Source of the DNA: Blumeriella jaapii
Lineage: Eukaryota > Ascomycota > Leotiomycetes > Helotiales > Drepanopezizaceae
NCBI GenBank assembly: GCA_009599575.1
Contig: VWND01000028.1
Location: 62,001 to 126,000, forward strand
DNA length: 64,000 nt
Direction: 5' to 3'
Shown here: positions 33,921 to 45,555 of the stretch, in pieces
Layout of the letters: every line of letters starts with the position of its first letter
Numbering within the stretch: position 1 is the first letter of the stretch
The notes under the pieces: model-generated
Seen by the model: only the letters and a program-made list of their open reading frames with translations
Told to the model about the DNA's origin: nothing
The model's database searches: none
Program-made: the position numbers and the translations under genes

Positions 33921-34445
33921 GAGTCACGTGTCACAAGCTCACTTTATCGACCTGATAGTCACGTGCTCTCTTATCAACCTCAGAGTCTTATATTCTTCTC
34001 AGCGACTCCAGAGTTATGATTTCAGTTGATCACCTGCAGAGGCACATGCTCACTTTTTCGATGCTAGAATTATGGTGTTATATGTTGAATCACGTGACCA
34101 CCCCCTCGAGTCCAAAGTTATATCCTCGTTTGATGAATTTATCAACATCTGAGTCATGTGTTCACTTTATCACGTCCAAGTTTGTAGATTTATTCTACTA
34201 ACTCCAGAGTCACATGTTCATGCGATCAACTCCAGCGTTGTATATTTGTACTGAAACTTACGGAGTCATATGATCAACTGATCAAGTCCAGGTTTGTGTA
34301 TTTATTCTGAAAACTCTAGAGTCACATGTTCACGCGATCAACCCCAGCGTTGTATATTTATACTGAGATTTACAGAGTCACATGCTCACTCGAGCAACTC
34401 CAGCGTAGTATATTTATCTTCAAAACTCCAGAGTCACATGTGCCC
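33921..34445. repeat. Minisatellite, 56-bp period, with phased E-box-like hexamers
   Basis: The repeated unit contains GAGTCACATG, then CGATCAACTCCAGCGTTGTA and a TATTTAT stretch. The hexamer starts at 34155, 34211, 34267, 34323, 34379 and 34435, exactly 56 bp apart, and at 34043, exactly two periods earlier. True CACGTG occurs at 33925, 33960 and 34091. About nine diverged copies are present. Confidence 0.85.
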
Positions 34446-34780
34446 TTCAACACCTCATCCCTTCCTCAACTTTGCCGAAACCGTCCACCCCGCCCCACCT
34501 TTGTTGCCCGCTAGTCCCCCAACAGACTAGCGTAAGTTCTGCTCCCAGCCCGACCAGCTTTCGCTGGCTCTCACCTGATAACCTCCACGTGCATCCTCCT
34601 CTTTTCACGGCTTCAATCATCACCTCTCCGCGACAGAGGGTGGTGTCCTGCTTCATCGCGGCGAATCATCATTGTAATCGTCTGCCCTTCTTCTTCACCC
34701 GTCGATTCGGATCTGCATCGGGTTCTTGTCAGCGACTCGCCCGCCGTCACGTTGAGGTCAGCAGACTCCCGTTGATTTTC

Positions 34781-34829
34781 TCACGCCTCACGCCTCACGC
34801 CTCACGCCTCGCGCCTCGCGCCTCGCGCC
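34781..34829. repeat. Heptamer minisatellite
   Basis: Four copies of TCACGCC are followed by three of TCGCGCC. The single A/G change switches cleanly between copies 4 and 5. Confidence 0.95.
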
Positions 34830-35935
34830 TCAAGGTTGGGAGATATCGACTCGATCCGCCCTGTCGAAACTCGAACAGGAATCTTGCGAATTTTGCTCTG
34901 GTCCACGCATTGTTTCTACGTTCAGTCAACGTGGGCGTGGCCCTCGAGAAAAGTTGAAGTGCGACCCATCCTCGGATCCTTTCACGAGATCTCGTCGCGA
35001 AAGACAACAAACCAGGTATGCATGTGCCTTTTTCCCTTGGGTCTCTTTTTTCTTCACAGCTCCTCCCACTCGTCGCGTTACTCTACCTGTACTGCCCTGC
35101 CCTGCCCTCTTCCTCCTCCTCTCGGCCATTCGTGTTACCGGTCTTCGGCCAAGTTGCGCCTAGTCCCCAGCTCCACGAGATGCCGAGCAGAGAAGAGAGA
35201 GAGAGAGGTCAGGCCGGCGCAGGTCACGAATTAAGACCCCGGGGCTGCCGCTTCGCTTGTCACAAACACCACCGAGACGGCCTGCTTCTTCCCTTCGCCG
35301 TCACATCACGCCGACCCGCCAGCATCATTTCTTTCCTGTGCTGTGCTGTGCGGTGCTGTGCTGCGCTGCCAGTCAAACAATGTCTCTGTTTGCGAGGCCG
35401 CAGAACCCGCAGCAGCAGCAGCAGAGTCAGGCTTCGCCGCTGTACCGCGCCAGCGGCTTGTTACTCCGACATGACCTGTCGAATGGATGGGCATCATCAG
35501 TCCTCTGAAGAGCAGCGCAACGCGATGGACGACATCGCATCTCCTCGTCAGCGCATGGCAAAAAGTGCTATTGCTATGTGGTACTCATCTGCAAGGACAC
35601 GTGCTGACAGCATAGGTACCGCGGCGATAGGTACAAAAACGTTCGTCGCGACAAGAGACTGAACGAACTACTGCAGCAGAGCGCTTCGAGAACCTCATCG
35701 GCGCGAATACACCAAGACCGCCTTTGGGGGTATCAGAACCACGGTGCGTAGACTCGTTGTACCTGTACAAAGGCCGGTAGAACACGTCATTTGTCGCTCC
35801 GAAAAGATCAGCTCCAGCCTTAAATCATCTTGCCAACCCCTCGAGGTCATCTGCGCCTCTCGGGACCTTTCCCCTCCCTCCCAGACCTACGAATCACATC
35901 GCAGGGCTCGTCACGAGTTCACAAGACCGGTTATC

Positions 35936-36789
35936 ATGTCAGACATGGATCTCGAACAAGGCTTGCAGGAGGTCGCCAACGCTATGCGCGACGACGGCTC
36001 TCAAAAGCGGAAGCGGGACTCGGAATCAGCTGATGACACGCGACGGGGTAGCAACAAGCGTATCTCGCCCAACAATGCTGGCAAAGATCAGCAGGACGTG
36101 GAGGCCCTCCAGGATTATAACAACCTGCACCACCAAGGCCAGCTCGACAACCACAACGGCACCAACGAGCATGCCTCCACTGCGGCTGCTGCGCTGGCTG
36201 GCATCTACCCGTCTATGACCGTTCCCCAAGCCACGGACGTCTCATTCGCCGCCACTCAAGATTCCGACGGAGGTCGCAACGATTCCTTCATGGATAACAG
36301 CCAGAATGACGGGTTCCCCAATTACCAACAAGATTCCATGGAGAGGAGCCGAAGCAAGCCAGCTGTTGGGTCCGACGAATGGCACAAGGTTCGTAAGGAC
36401 AATCACAAGGAAGGTAAGATGGGACCAATCCTGGCACCGTTTCGGGCATGCGCTAATCGCGAGCAGTTGAACGTCGGCGCAGAGAGACTATCAATGAGGG
36501 CATCAACGAGTTAGCCAAGATCGTCCCCGGTTGTGAAAAGAACAAGGGCTCGATCCTCCAACGCGCAGTCCAGTTCATCACCCAATTGAAGGAGAACGAG
36601 ACCCAGAACATCGAAAAGTGGACCCTCGAAAAGCTCCTAACCGAGCAAGCCATCGCCGAGCTGAGCGCAAGCAATGACAAGCTGAAGGCCGAGTGCGAGC
36701 GTGCGTGGCGTGAGGTTGAGACGTGGAAGAAGACGTGCCAAAGCGCCGGCCTTGCTCCCAAAAAGGACGAAGGAGCTCTCGACAACTAG
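35936..36789 (+). CDS. CBF1: Cbf1-type bHLH transcription factor
   Basis: Two exons, 35936-36413 and 36467-36789, with a 53-bp intron GTAAGA...CAG inside the DNA-binding basic region, giving 266 residues. Cbf1 homologues bind CACGTG at centromeres and at promoters of sulfur-assimilation and respiration genes. The basic region is DNHKEVERRRRETINEGI, with His157, Glu161 and Arg165 at the three positions that specify CACGTG. The helix-loop-helix follows (LAKIVPGCEKNKGSILQRAV), then a leucine-zipper/coiled coil to about residue 245. The N-terminal 150 residues are low-complexity, with a basic stretch SQKRKRDSESADDTRR that may be a nuclear signal. Start chosen at MSDMDLEQGLQEV, the first ATG of the conserved-looking acidic N-terminus. 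Confidence 0.92.
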
Positions 36790-38277
36790 ACACTTGCATC
36801 TTAATCGATGGGCTGCCCTTACGCAGCGCGAGGTTCGGGTACGTGACGACTTCTTTTATAGGACGATACCCTTGCATACGATTTGACGAACCCCGACTGT
36901 CGCTTTGACTGCTTCTCCTGGTATGGATATGGTACATTTACTTGCCCCGGCGGTGCCTGGGCTCCGGGGATGTTCTTTTGTTTGGCTTGACAACATCCAC
37001 AACACGAGAGTTTCGAAAACTTCCGTAGCGGTTCTCTGGAATGGCCAATCTTATTTTCTCCCCCTCGGCAAGAAAGGGGGAGGGCATGATTGAAGAAGGC
37101 CAGATGGGAATCTAGAGCATAGAATCACTAGGGTTAGGGTCGCCTTTTTCTCTCCTACATAGCTCATGGCGCTTGTGGTTGCGGTTGCGGTTTGCGAAGA
37201 AGGTCCCGTGTGTTTGGTAGGGACCAATGAAGAGGATTGCATTGCATGCCTTGTTTGAATGCAATTGACCTAAACCGAACTCAGAGGATGAGCGGGCGTG
37301 AGACTGCTTCATTGCGCTCGTTAACCCCCTTTCTAGGAAATTACCCCATCATGTGATTTGGCTACATGTAAAATGCGGTACGCCATCTAAGTTATATCTC
37401 TTCACAGGTATCCAGCCTTGTGAACGAGGCTACAGCGTGTATCGTTGGGTCTCGGATGCATCTCTACAAAGCTTGACTGATGACGTCTACCAATCAACAG
37501 CGGCTGATAATGCCAACTTTGCTTGTCTGTGCAAGTTGGGCGATGATTTTGGATTTGTTTGTCATCGGACTCTGATGATGCGGTAGTACTGTATTCGGCG
37601 AGAAGTGAACAGTAAGAGATAGGAAAAGAAACATGAACCGATTTTGATCATACCTTCGTTTGGTTCTTTCGCTTGGTGATAGCAACAATACCGTATAAAG
37701 CACATGGCAGAAAGCTAGACAGAGAAGCCTAGAGCAAGCGCGAGTGGGGTAGATGCTTCTACAGTACTGTACAGTATGTGTATGTGTACAATACTGTACT
37801 GTACATGGTGAGGTGCTTGCTTTGTCACCGGCGGCATCATTGGATCGGAGCAAGGAGCGAGGAATTCCGAGCGAAGCTAAATCATTACCTACGTACAGAA
37901 ACTTAAGTAGCAGGGCTAGTACAGTACCTACTGTACAATACTTCAATCCTTTACTTACCTAGCTGTTGACGAGTTGATGAATTATCTTGGACGAGTCAAC
38001 TGGAGTGAGTAATTTTACTGACGGCAAAGGTGTTTGAGCTTGCTTACACCGACTTCCCTTCAACACCAGCACCAAATCCAACCCCAACACCAACATCGGA
38101 ATTCCTTCTTTCCTTGTCTCTTCTCTACACATCGCAAACCTACGTCGGCCCTCGCACCGCATACTACGCGCAAGACGGGACGATCTACAACTTCGAGCTC
38201 GGCAAGACAACGAGAGCTGAACCAGATCCATCGGAAAGGGAGGGAAGGGAAAAGCAAAAGGGTAGAGCCAGCCCACG
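36790..38277. other. Intergenic region between CBF1 and YCF1
   Basis: No gene was recognised. Around 37759-37806 the strand is a mix of overlapping GTACAGTACTGTAC-like palindromes. The last ~300 bp are probably the promoter and leader of the ABC transporter gene. Confidence 0.45.
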
Positions 38278-41200
38278 ATGGCTCAGCGCATTCTCTCTAC
38301 CGGCTCCTTCACAGGCTTTCACTCCTCGCCTGCCGCCCTCACATCGCCGTCCTACTACCTCTCGGCCGTCTCTAAGCATGCAGGCCACCAGCCATTCTGC
38401 GGCAATCTCGAGGGCTGGGGCCCGCTGAGCCCCAGCAGATATGATTTCACGCCGTGCTTCATGGACGTCTGGGTAAGCGCTGTGGCGGGCTATGGGATAT
38501 TATTTGGAGCCGGCGCGGTCTGGTGGTTGGCAAGCAAGAGGGCGAGAATGAGGGGAGCTGCTGGGAGGGGGTGGGGGTTTGGGGGAAAGATGGTACGTTG
38601 GTTCCTCTTTTTGTGCGACGTGACATCTTCTTGGGAGGCTATACGGAAAGCATTGGGGACGGAGGAGGCTCGTGTGCCAGGGAATCTGTATCAGGACGAG
38701 AGCTGATGTATGCCCAGGCCGTTATAGTAGCGATTGCTCTTTCAATGGCCGTACAGCTCGTCTTCCAGATCCTCAACTACCCCGGCGTATGGGCAGGCGA
38801 TTTCCGCTTTTGGACGAGCGCGTTGACAATCCTCTCCCTGGGAGTAATATTTGCCATCCAATGGCTCGAGCACGATCGGCTGAGGAATCCTAATGGCGTG
38901 GTACTGTTCTACTGGCTCTTCCTGCTCATCGCATGGTCCGTCAAACTGCGCTCCCTCCTCTCGCAGCAAGTCTACCAACACCATCTCCCTTATTTCGTCG
39001 CATACTGCATTGGATATGGACTTGCTTGGGTGGAGTTCGGTTGGGAGTGGCTGGTGCCGAAAAGCATGTCAGACTACCAAGCCATGGGCGACGACGACGA
39101 GTGCCCGGTTGAATATGCGACCGTGTTTTCGATTCTGACATTCAGCTGGATGACGCCCATGATGCGCTACGGCTACAAGAAATTCCTAAGTGAAGACGAC
39201 CTCTGGAATCTCGCGAAGCGGGATACGACGAAATCGACCGGCGACGCCTTCAAGAAAGCTTGGGATTACGAGGTCGCCCATAAAAAGAACCCCAGTCTCT
39301 GGATCGCCATTTTTCACTCGTTCAGTGGGCCATATATCAGAGGCAGTTTATTTAAAATGGTGTCTGATACCCTGGCCTTTGTGCAGCCGCAACTACTGCG
39401 CCTGCTGATCAAATTCGTGGATTCATACCGCGAAGGTCGAGAACCCGAGCCCGTCGTCCGTGGTGCCGCCATTGCATTGGCGATGTTCGCCGTCTCCGTC
39501 GGGCAGACGATGGCCCTGCACCAGTACTTCCAGCGTGCTTTCGAGACTGGGATGCGCATTAAGACCGCCTTGACGGCCGCCATCTACGGCAAGTCGCTAA
39601 AGCTCTCGAATGAGGGCCGCGCGAGCAAGAGCACAGGCGACATCGTCAATTACATGGCTGTGGACACGCAGCGTTTGCAGGATCTCACACAATATGGACA
39701 GCAGTTGTGGAGTGCGCCCTACCAGATCGTGCTGTGTATGGTCAGTCTGTATCAGCTGGTGGGACTAAGTATGCTGGCTGGCGTAGGAGCGATGATTTTG
39801 ATGATTCCAATCAACGGGTTGATTGCGAGGTTGATGAAGACATTGCAGAAGGAGCAGATGCAGAATAAGGTGTGTTTGTGGCGCGGCCAGAATTTATTCT
39901 CTGATAATCCCCCTCTTAAGTGAGACTGCGGGTTTCGATTTTACGATCAGTCTGGAGCTGAGATAGGACACGGCTGATCACTTCACTCATAGGATCAAAG
40001 AACAAGACTCATTGCTGAGATTGTCAACAACATGAAGAGTATCAAGTTGTACGCTTGGGGAAGTGCTTTTATGCAAAAGCTCAACTACGTCCGGAATGAT
40101 TTGGAGTTGAAGACGTTGAGAAAGATTGGTGCGGCCCAAGCCGTTGCTAACTTTACCTGGTCCACCACTCCGTTCCTTGTTTCGTGTTCGACATTCACGG
40201 TCTTCGTCTTGACTCAAAGCACGCCGCTTACTACCGACATTGTGTTCCCAGCTCTGACACTCTTCAACCTGCTTACCTTCCCTCTCGCAGTCTTGCCCAT
40301 GGTCATTACCTCCATCATTGAAGCTTCAGTAGCTGTTGGCCGGTTGACTGCATTCTTCACCGCTGAGGAGCTGCAACCAGATGCTGTCCTCTTAAAAGAC
40401 GCCGTTGCAGAGAATGGAGAAGAGTCCTTGAAAATCTTGGACGGAACCTTCTCTTGGGATAGACACTCCGGCAAGAATGTTCTCGAAGACATCAACTTCA
40501 CCGCTTCCAAGGGCGAGCTCACCTGCATTGTTGGGAGGGTTGGGGCCGGGAAATCCTCGTTCCTTCAGGCTCTCCTTGGAGACCTGTGGAAGGTTAAGGG
40601 CCATGTTGAGGTATCTGGACAAACGGCATACGTTGCTCAACAAGCCTGGGTGATGAACGCAAGTGTCAAGGAGAACATCACCTTCGGTCACAAGTGGGAT
40701 CCTGTCTTCTACGACAAGTGCGTCAAGGCTTGCGCTCTAACTGAAGACTTCGCTCAGCTGCCCGATGGCGATGAGACAGAAGTTGGTGAACGCGGTATTT
40801 CGCTTTCTGGAGGCCAGAAGGCTCGATTGACCCTTGCGCGAGCTGTTTACGCCAGAGCTGATATCTATCTCCTCGATGATTGCCTCTCGGCTGTTGATCA
40901 ACACGTTGGAAGACATCTCATCGACCACGTCCTCGGTTCTAGTGGATTGCTGAAGGGAAAGACAAGGGTCTTGGCTACCAATTCTATTCCGGTTCTGCTG
41001 GAATCTGACTTCATTTGTTTGATCAGAGATGGCAAGATCATTGAGCGTGGCACTCATGATCAGGTCATGGCAATGAAAGGAGAGATTGCAAACCTGATCA
41101 AGACTCTAAATAACCAGGACCCAACAGGAGAGTCCTCAGGGACCAATTCCAGCGATTCGTCGACAATAATCGACACGGATCAACTTGTCGATACGGAAAA

Positions 41201-44200
41201 GGAAGACGAGATCGAGGAGGCTCAGGAACGTTTGACCGAGCTCCAACCCATCAGACCAGGAGGGTCCGTTATCAAAAAACGCAAGAGCAGTAGCGGAACC
41301 CTTCGACGGGCCAGTGCCGCCAGCTTCGCGGGCCCTCGGGGCAAACTTCGGGACGAGGAGGACGGTCACAGGAGCAAGAACAAGGAGCACTCGGAGCAGG
41401 GAAAGGTCAAATGGGACGGTACGTTATTTGGTCCCCGGAGCGCTTCCACGCTGACTTACAATAATCAGTATACTCCGAATATGCCAAAACGAGTAATCTA
41501 TATGCGGTGTTCTTTTACGGGCTTATGTTGATCGGCGGGCAAACAGCGCAAATCGGTAAGCTGCAGCTAGTCTCTGATACCATGCGGAGGTCTCCCCTTT
41601 TGGCGGCCTTGACCCTCTGCATGTAGCAGCTCGCTTACTGTCATGGCAGGCGGCAGTGTTTGGTTGAACCGGTGGGCCGATAGGAATGAGCGCGCAGGCG
41701 GCAATCCCGAGGTCGGCAAGTATATCGGCGTGTACTTTGCCTTCGGCATCGGCGGTGCGCTGCTCGTCGTTGTGCAAACCCTCATTCTCTGGATCTTCTG
41801 TTCTATCGAGGTTAGTTTCCAAGGGATCTCCGTCGCGGTGCGGAAGCTAACGCCGGCCCTCTAGGCATCGAGAAAACTCCACGAGAGGATGGCCTTTGCC
41901 ATTTTCAGATCGCCAATGAGCTTCTTCGAGACGTCAGTGGACCTTGCTTCAAGTTCATCAGTTGAGTGACTGACATGCTGTAGGACTCCCGCTGGGCGCA
42001 TTCTCAACAGATTCTCCAGGTTTGTTCATCTCCCTATCCTTGCATCTCCACGTTCCGAGTTTCGGGACCGAATTCTTGATCGTGGTTGGCGGTTCTTCTT
42101 TCCATCCTTTCATGGCTCTTTGCTGCTGCGGGGTTGGCCGGACACACAGAAAGCTTCACTCGAGATTTCGCAAATGCCTTCTCAGCACTGGTGCCACCAA
42201 GTGGTTGGAGACCCCGCAGTGTTGCAATTGAGTACGTTGCATATGCACTTCGTATCGCCGAACGTTCACTTGTCAATGCTCGATGTTGTGCCACCCTAGC
42301 GTCCCGAATCTGTAACGCTGCTTTACTGACATCACCGCTGCTTAGTGATATTTACCGGGTCGACGAAGTGAGTTCGATTGTCTCTTTTCATGTGGTGCCA
42401 AGCTGGCTGGCCTCGATATTGACGGCGAATAGGTTCTTGCACGCACCTTCAACATGCTATTCGTGAACAGCGCCCGGGCCATGTTTACGTTGGCCGTCAT
42501 CTCGACCGCGACCCCAGTGTTTATTGCGCTCATCGTTCCTCTCGGTGGCGTGTATTACTGGGTGCAGCGCTACTATCTCCGAACGTCTCGCGAACTTAAG
42601 CGACTGGACTCCGTGAGCAAGAGCCCTATCTATGCACACTTCCAGGAGTCGCTGGGCGGTATCACGACCGTTCGGGCCTACCGCCAGCAGCAGCGTTTTG
42701 CAATGGAGAACGAGTGGCGCGTGGACGCGAATCTCCGCGCATACTTCCCCTCGATCAACGCCAATCGGTACGTACCCCCACGCTGTTAAGTTCCCCATTG
42801 CTTACCTGTATCTCCAGATGGCTCGCGGTGCGACTGGAGTTCCTAGGCTCGGTCATTATTTTGAGTGCAGCCGGCTTCGCCATCATCTCGGTGACCAGCG
42901 GCAGCGGACTCTCGGCCGGATTCGTCGGTCTTGCCATGTCCTACGCGCTGCAAATCACGCAGTCCCTCAACTGGATCGTACGCCAAACCGTCGAAGTTGA
43001 GACAAACATCGTATCCGTTGAGCGCGTGCTGGAGTACGCGCGCCTCGAGAGCGAGGCAGCCGAAGTTCTGCATCGACACCGTCCTCCGATCTCCTGGCCT
43101 GCATCTGGCGCGGTGGAATTCAAGAACTACAGCACCCGCTACCGGCCCGAACTCGACCTCGTTCTCAAGGATATCACTCTTGATATCAAGCCGCACGAGA
43201 AGATCGGGGTTGTGGGGAGGACGGGTGCGGGCAAGAGTTCACTGACGTTGGCGCTGTTCAGGATCATCGAGCCGAGCGAGGGACATATTGCGATTGATAA
43301 CCTAAACACGAGTACCATTGGCTTGTTGGATTTGAGGCGCAGACTGGCAATTATTCCGCAGGATGCGGCTCTCTTTGAAGGGACGATTAGAGATAATCTT
43401 GATCCCGGGAATGTGCATGATGACACGGAGCTGTGGAGCGTGCTTGGTAAGTATACTCCGTCTTTCACAAACCCGATATCCTTTTCCGCTACTCCAACTC
43501 GGTGAGATTCAGCACGGGGTTCTGGGACGATGGTAGCACCATGGATGGCCATTGTGTCAGTGGCGTTGTGGTACCTGAGGTCTCAGATCCTGCAGGCGGC
43601 GTGTTGTGCAGGTTGGAGGGAGCTCTTTCGCTAACGAGTGTCGGGTATGCAGAACACGCGAGGTTGAAGGAGCACGTCAGTAGCATGAATGGCGGGTTAG
43701 AAGCTAAGATTCATGAGGGGTAAGTCTGCTGCGCTTGTTCTATCTCCCCTGCCTACTCCTGTCGCTTTTACCGTTCGCTCGTTCCTCTTCCACACATCCT
43801 GTTCTACGGCTGTGATGTGCTATGCTATGGGTCTATTTCCGCTGTTTGGTGTTGTGTTGGACACGAAGCACACACAACACGCACACACGACACGCCCAAT
43901 CCTAGGTGGCATAGGAGGCAGTGGTAGGCACGGGCAGAGTGCGAGTCGCTCATTCGTTGCCCTGGTCTATGGCAGCTCAATCCTTCACACCGAGCGCACA
44001 GGTTGTACCTTGTCTGTCGTTGGGTTTAAGTTTACATTACACAACCTGTACCAAGGCCAACCACACCCTGTCTCTCATCCTCAGGAATTTTTCACCCCAT
44101 CCCCTCACGCCTTACTTTCTTTCCGGACCTGCGTTCCCTGGCCACTGAGAGTCACTGACCATTCTGCAATAGTGGCTCAAACCTCTCTCAAGGCCAGCGC

Positions 44201-44509
44201 CAGCTCGTATCCCTGGCGCGTGCGCTGCTGACGCCGTCCAACATCCTCGTGCTGGACGAGGCGACGGCGGCGGTTGATGTCGAGACGGACGCGCTGCTGC
44301 AAACGACGCTGCGGAGCCCACTGTTCAGCAAGCGTACCATTATCACGATCGCGCACCGCATCAACACAATTCTGGACAGTGACCGCATCGTGGTCCTGGA
44401 TAAAGGGCGCGTCGAGGAGTTTGGGACCCCGACGGAGCTGTTAGAGCTTAAGGGGGCGTTTTGGAGGTTGGTTAGGGAGGCGGGGTTGTTAGAGGGCGGA
44501 GGTCGATAG
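38278..44509 (+). CDS. YCF1: ABCC-type vacuolar transporter, Ycf1-like (glutathione-conjugate/metal pump)
   Basis: Twelve exons: 38278-38592, 38718-39869, 39993-41418, 41469-41555, 41650-41810, 41865-41932, 41984-42019, 42346-42367, 42433-42767, 42818-43446, 43653-43719 and 44173-44509. They join in frame to 1,544 residues, matching fungal Ycf1 length. The second acceptor could also be 38703. The N-terminal TMD0 marks long ABCC proteins, which move glutathione conjugates and metal complexes into the vacuole. NBD1: Walker [10 protein letters not shown] (670-678), signature LSGGQ (760), Walker B LLDD (784-785) with Asp in place of the catalytic Glu, normal for ABCC. A charged Ser-rich linker follows NBD1. 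NBD2: Walker A GRTGAGKS (1334-1341), LSQGQ (1437), LDEA with Glu1462. Exons 7 and 8 are only 36 and 22 bp. Confidence 0.92.
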
Positions 44510-44840
44510 GGTCGGTTAGGGTAAGGGTATGGTTGGTAGGGCTGTGGACGTGTGGAAGTAAGGCGTAGGGAGAAATTCAAGTTGGGTGATGTGAGTAATT
44601 TGTAAATACATGAAGAGGAGAGAGGGAAGCATGGAGCATAGGTAGGTAGTTGGGGGGGGGAGCGAAGCGGACTTCTTTCTTTCTACACATTTACGGCGTG
44701 GGGTAAGGGGGGAAGTCTAAGCGAAAGTTGAGAAATTGTAATGTGGTGAATACCTACCTCGGTAGAGAGAGGCCTTTAAGCTAGAATGGACAGTAGTTGT
44801 CTGATGGGCGAGGAAAGAGTTTAAATTGAGAGTGGGCTTA

Positions 44841-44893
44841 GGTTGAGTTGAGCTGAATTGCATTGAGCTGAGTTGAGTTAAGTTGAGCTGAGG
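44841..44893. repeat. Degenerate GAGTT/GAGCT pentamer repeat
   Basis: About ten pentamers of the form TGAGT or TGAGC occur in a row, with a few slips. Confidence 0.6.
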
Positions 44894-44955
44894 TAGGAGG
44901 AAACTTCGGATCTCGCTTCTTCGCTTTACAATACCTCTAGGTACATTTCAAGGCT

Positions 44956-44957
<2 letters not shown>

Positions 44958-45003
<46 letters not shown>
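44958..45003 (+). repeat. Poly-G tract, 46 G
   Basis: An uninterrupted run of 46 G. True length may differ because such runs are hard to sequence. Confidence 0.85.
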
Positions 45004-45004
<1 letters not shown>

Positions 45005-45517
45005 GGTGAGAACGAGCCGAGCTTCAATAGGAGCTACAGTCGCAAACAATGGGAGTTCCTAATTTTTTTCTTCTCTTGCTCGCTCCTGATTCTTTCTCTT
45101 CTGCCCTTTTTTCTTTTCTTTTCTCTTTTTTCTCTCTGTTTTTTTTTTCTTTTTTTCCCCCTCTTGTGCGGCTGCTGTTGGTGGCTTTTGCTACGGCTGC
45201 TGCTGCTCCGGCTCTTCTGGAGAAGGACGACGAGCTTCGTCTCGTGGACAGGTTCTGGAGGTGTGTAGATCAGTCACTCGGTGCGCGTTTCGCGCTTCGG
45301 GGCGTGGGCAAAGACGAGAGCGAAAGGAGAAATTGGGAACGGACACTTGTTTGACGTTGTCCTTTGCGCCCCCACCCCCCTTTTTATACACTTTTTTTTT
45401 TTTGGTTGTGTGTGTGTTTGGGGAGGGGGATACTGACTGGGTGGTTATGGATAAGGATAGGTTGACAGCTGATAGGGGAGAGGGACAGAAGCGGTAGGGA
45501 GGTTGGTATGGTTTTCC

Positions 45518-45519
<2 letters not shown>

Positions 45520-45555
<36 letters not shown>
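45520..45555 (+). repeat. Poly-G tract, 36 G
   Basis: A second uninterrupted G-run on the same strand, 516 bp after the first. Confidence 0.85.

Larger units (their letters stand above)
33489..35935. other. Divergent upstream region between FYV10 and CBF1
   Basis: It holds a 56-bp minisatellite (33921-34445) and a 7-bp minisatellite (34781-34829). From about 34970 to 35935 the DNA is C/T-rich and probably the long 5' leader of CBF1; a GT donor-like CAGGTATGC near 35011 may start a leader intron. A small open frame at 35380-35508 starting MSLFARPQNPQQQQQ could be an upstream reading frame or a first exon of something unrecognised. Confidence 0.5.

Noticed and set aside
33938..34445. CRISPR-like regular repeat
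   Set aside because: Eukaryotic context, repeats and spacers are both part of one 56-bp diverged unit, so it is a minisatellite.
37128..37141. Telomere-like TAGGGTTAGGG
   Set aside because: Only about two units in the middle of gene space; chance or at most an interstitial trace.
45049..45354. 101-codon frame after the first poly-G tract (MGVPNFFLLLLAPDSF)
   Set aside because: Driven by a T/C-rich low-complexity stretch; no domain, no splice-supported extension.
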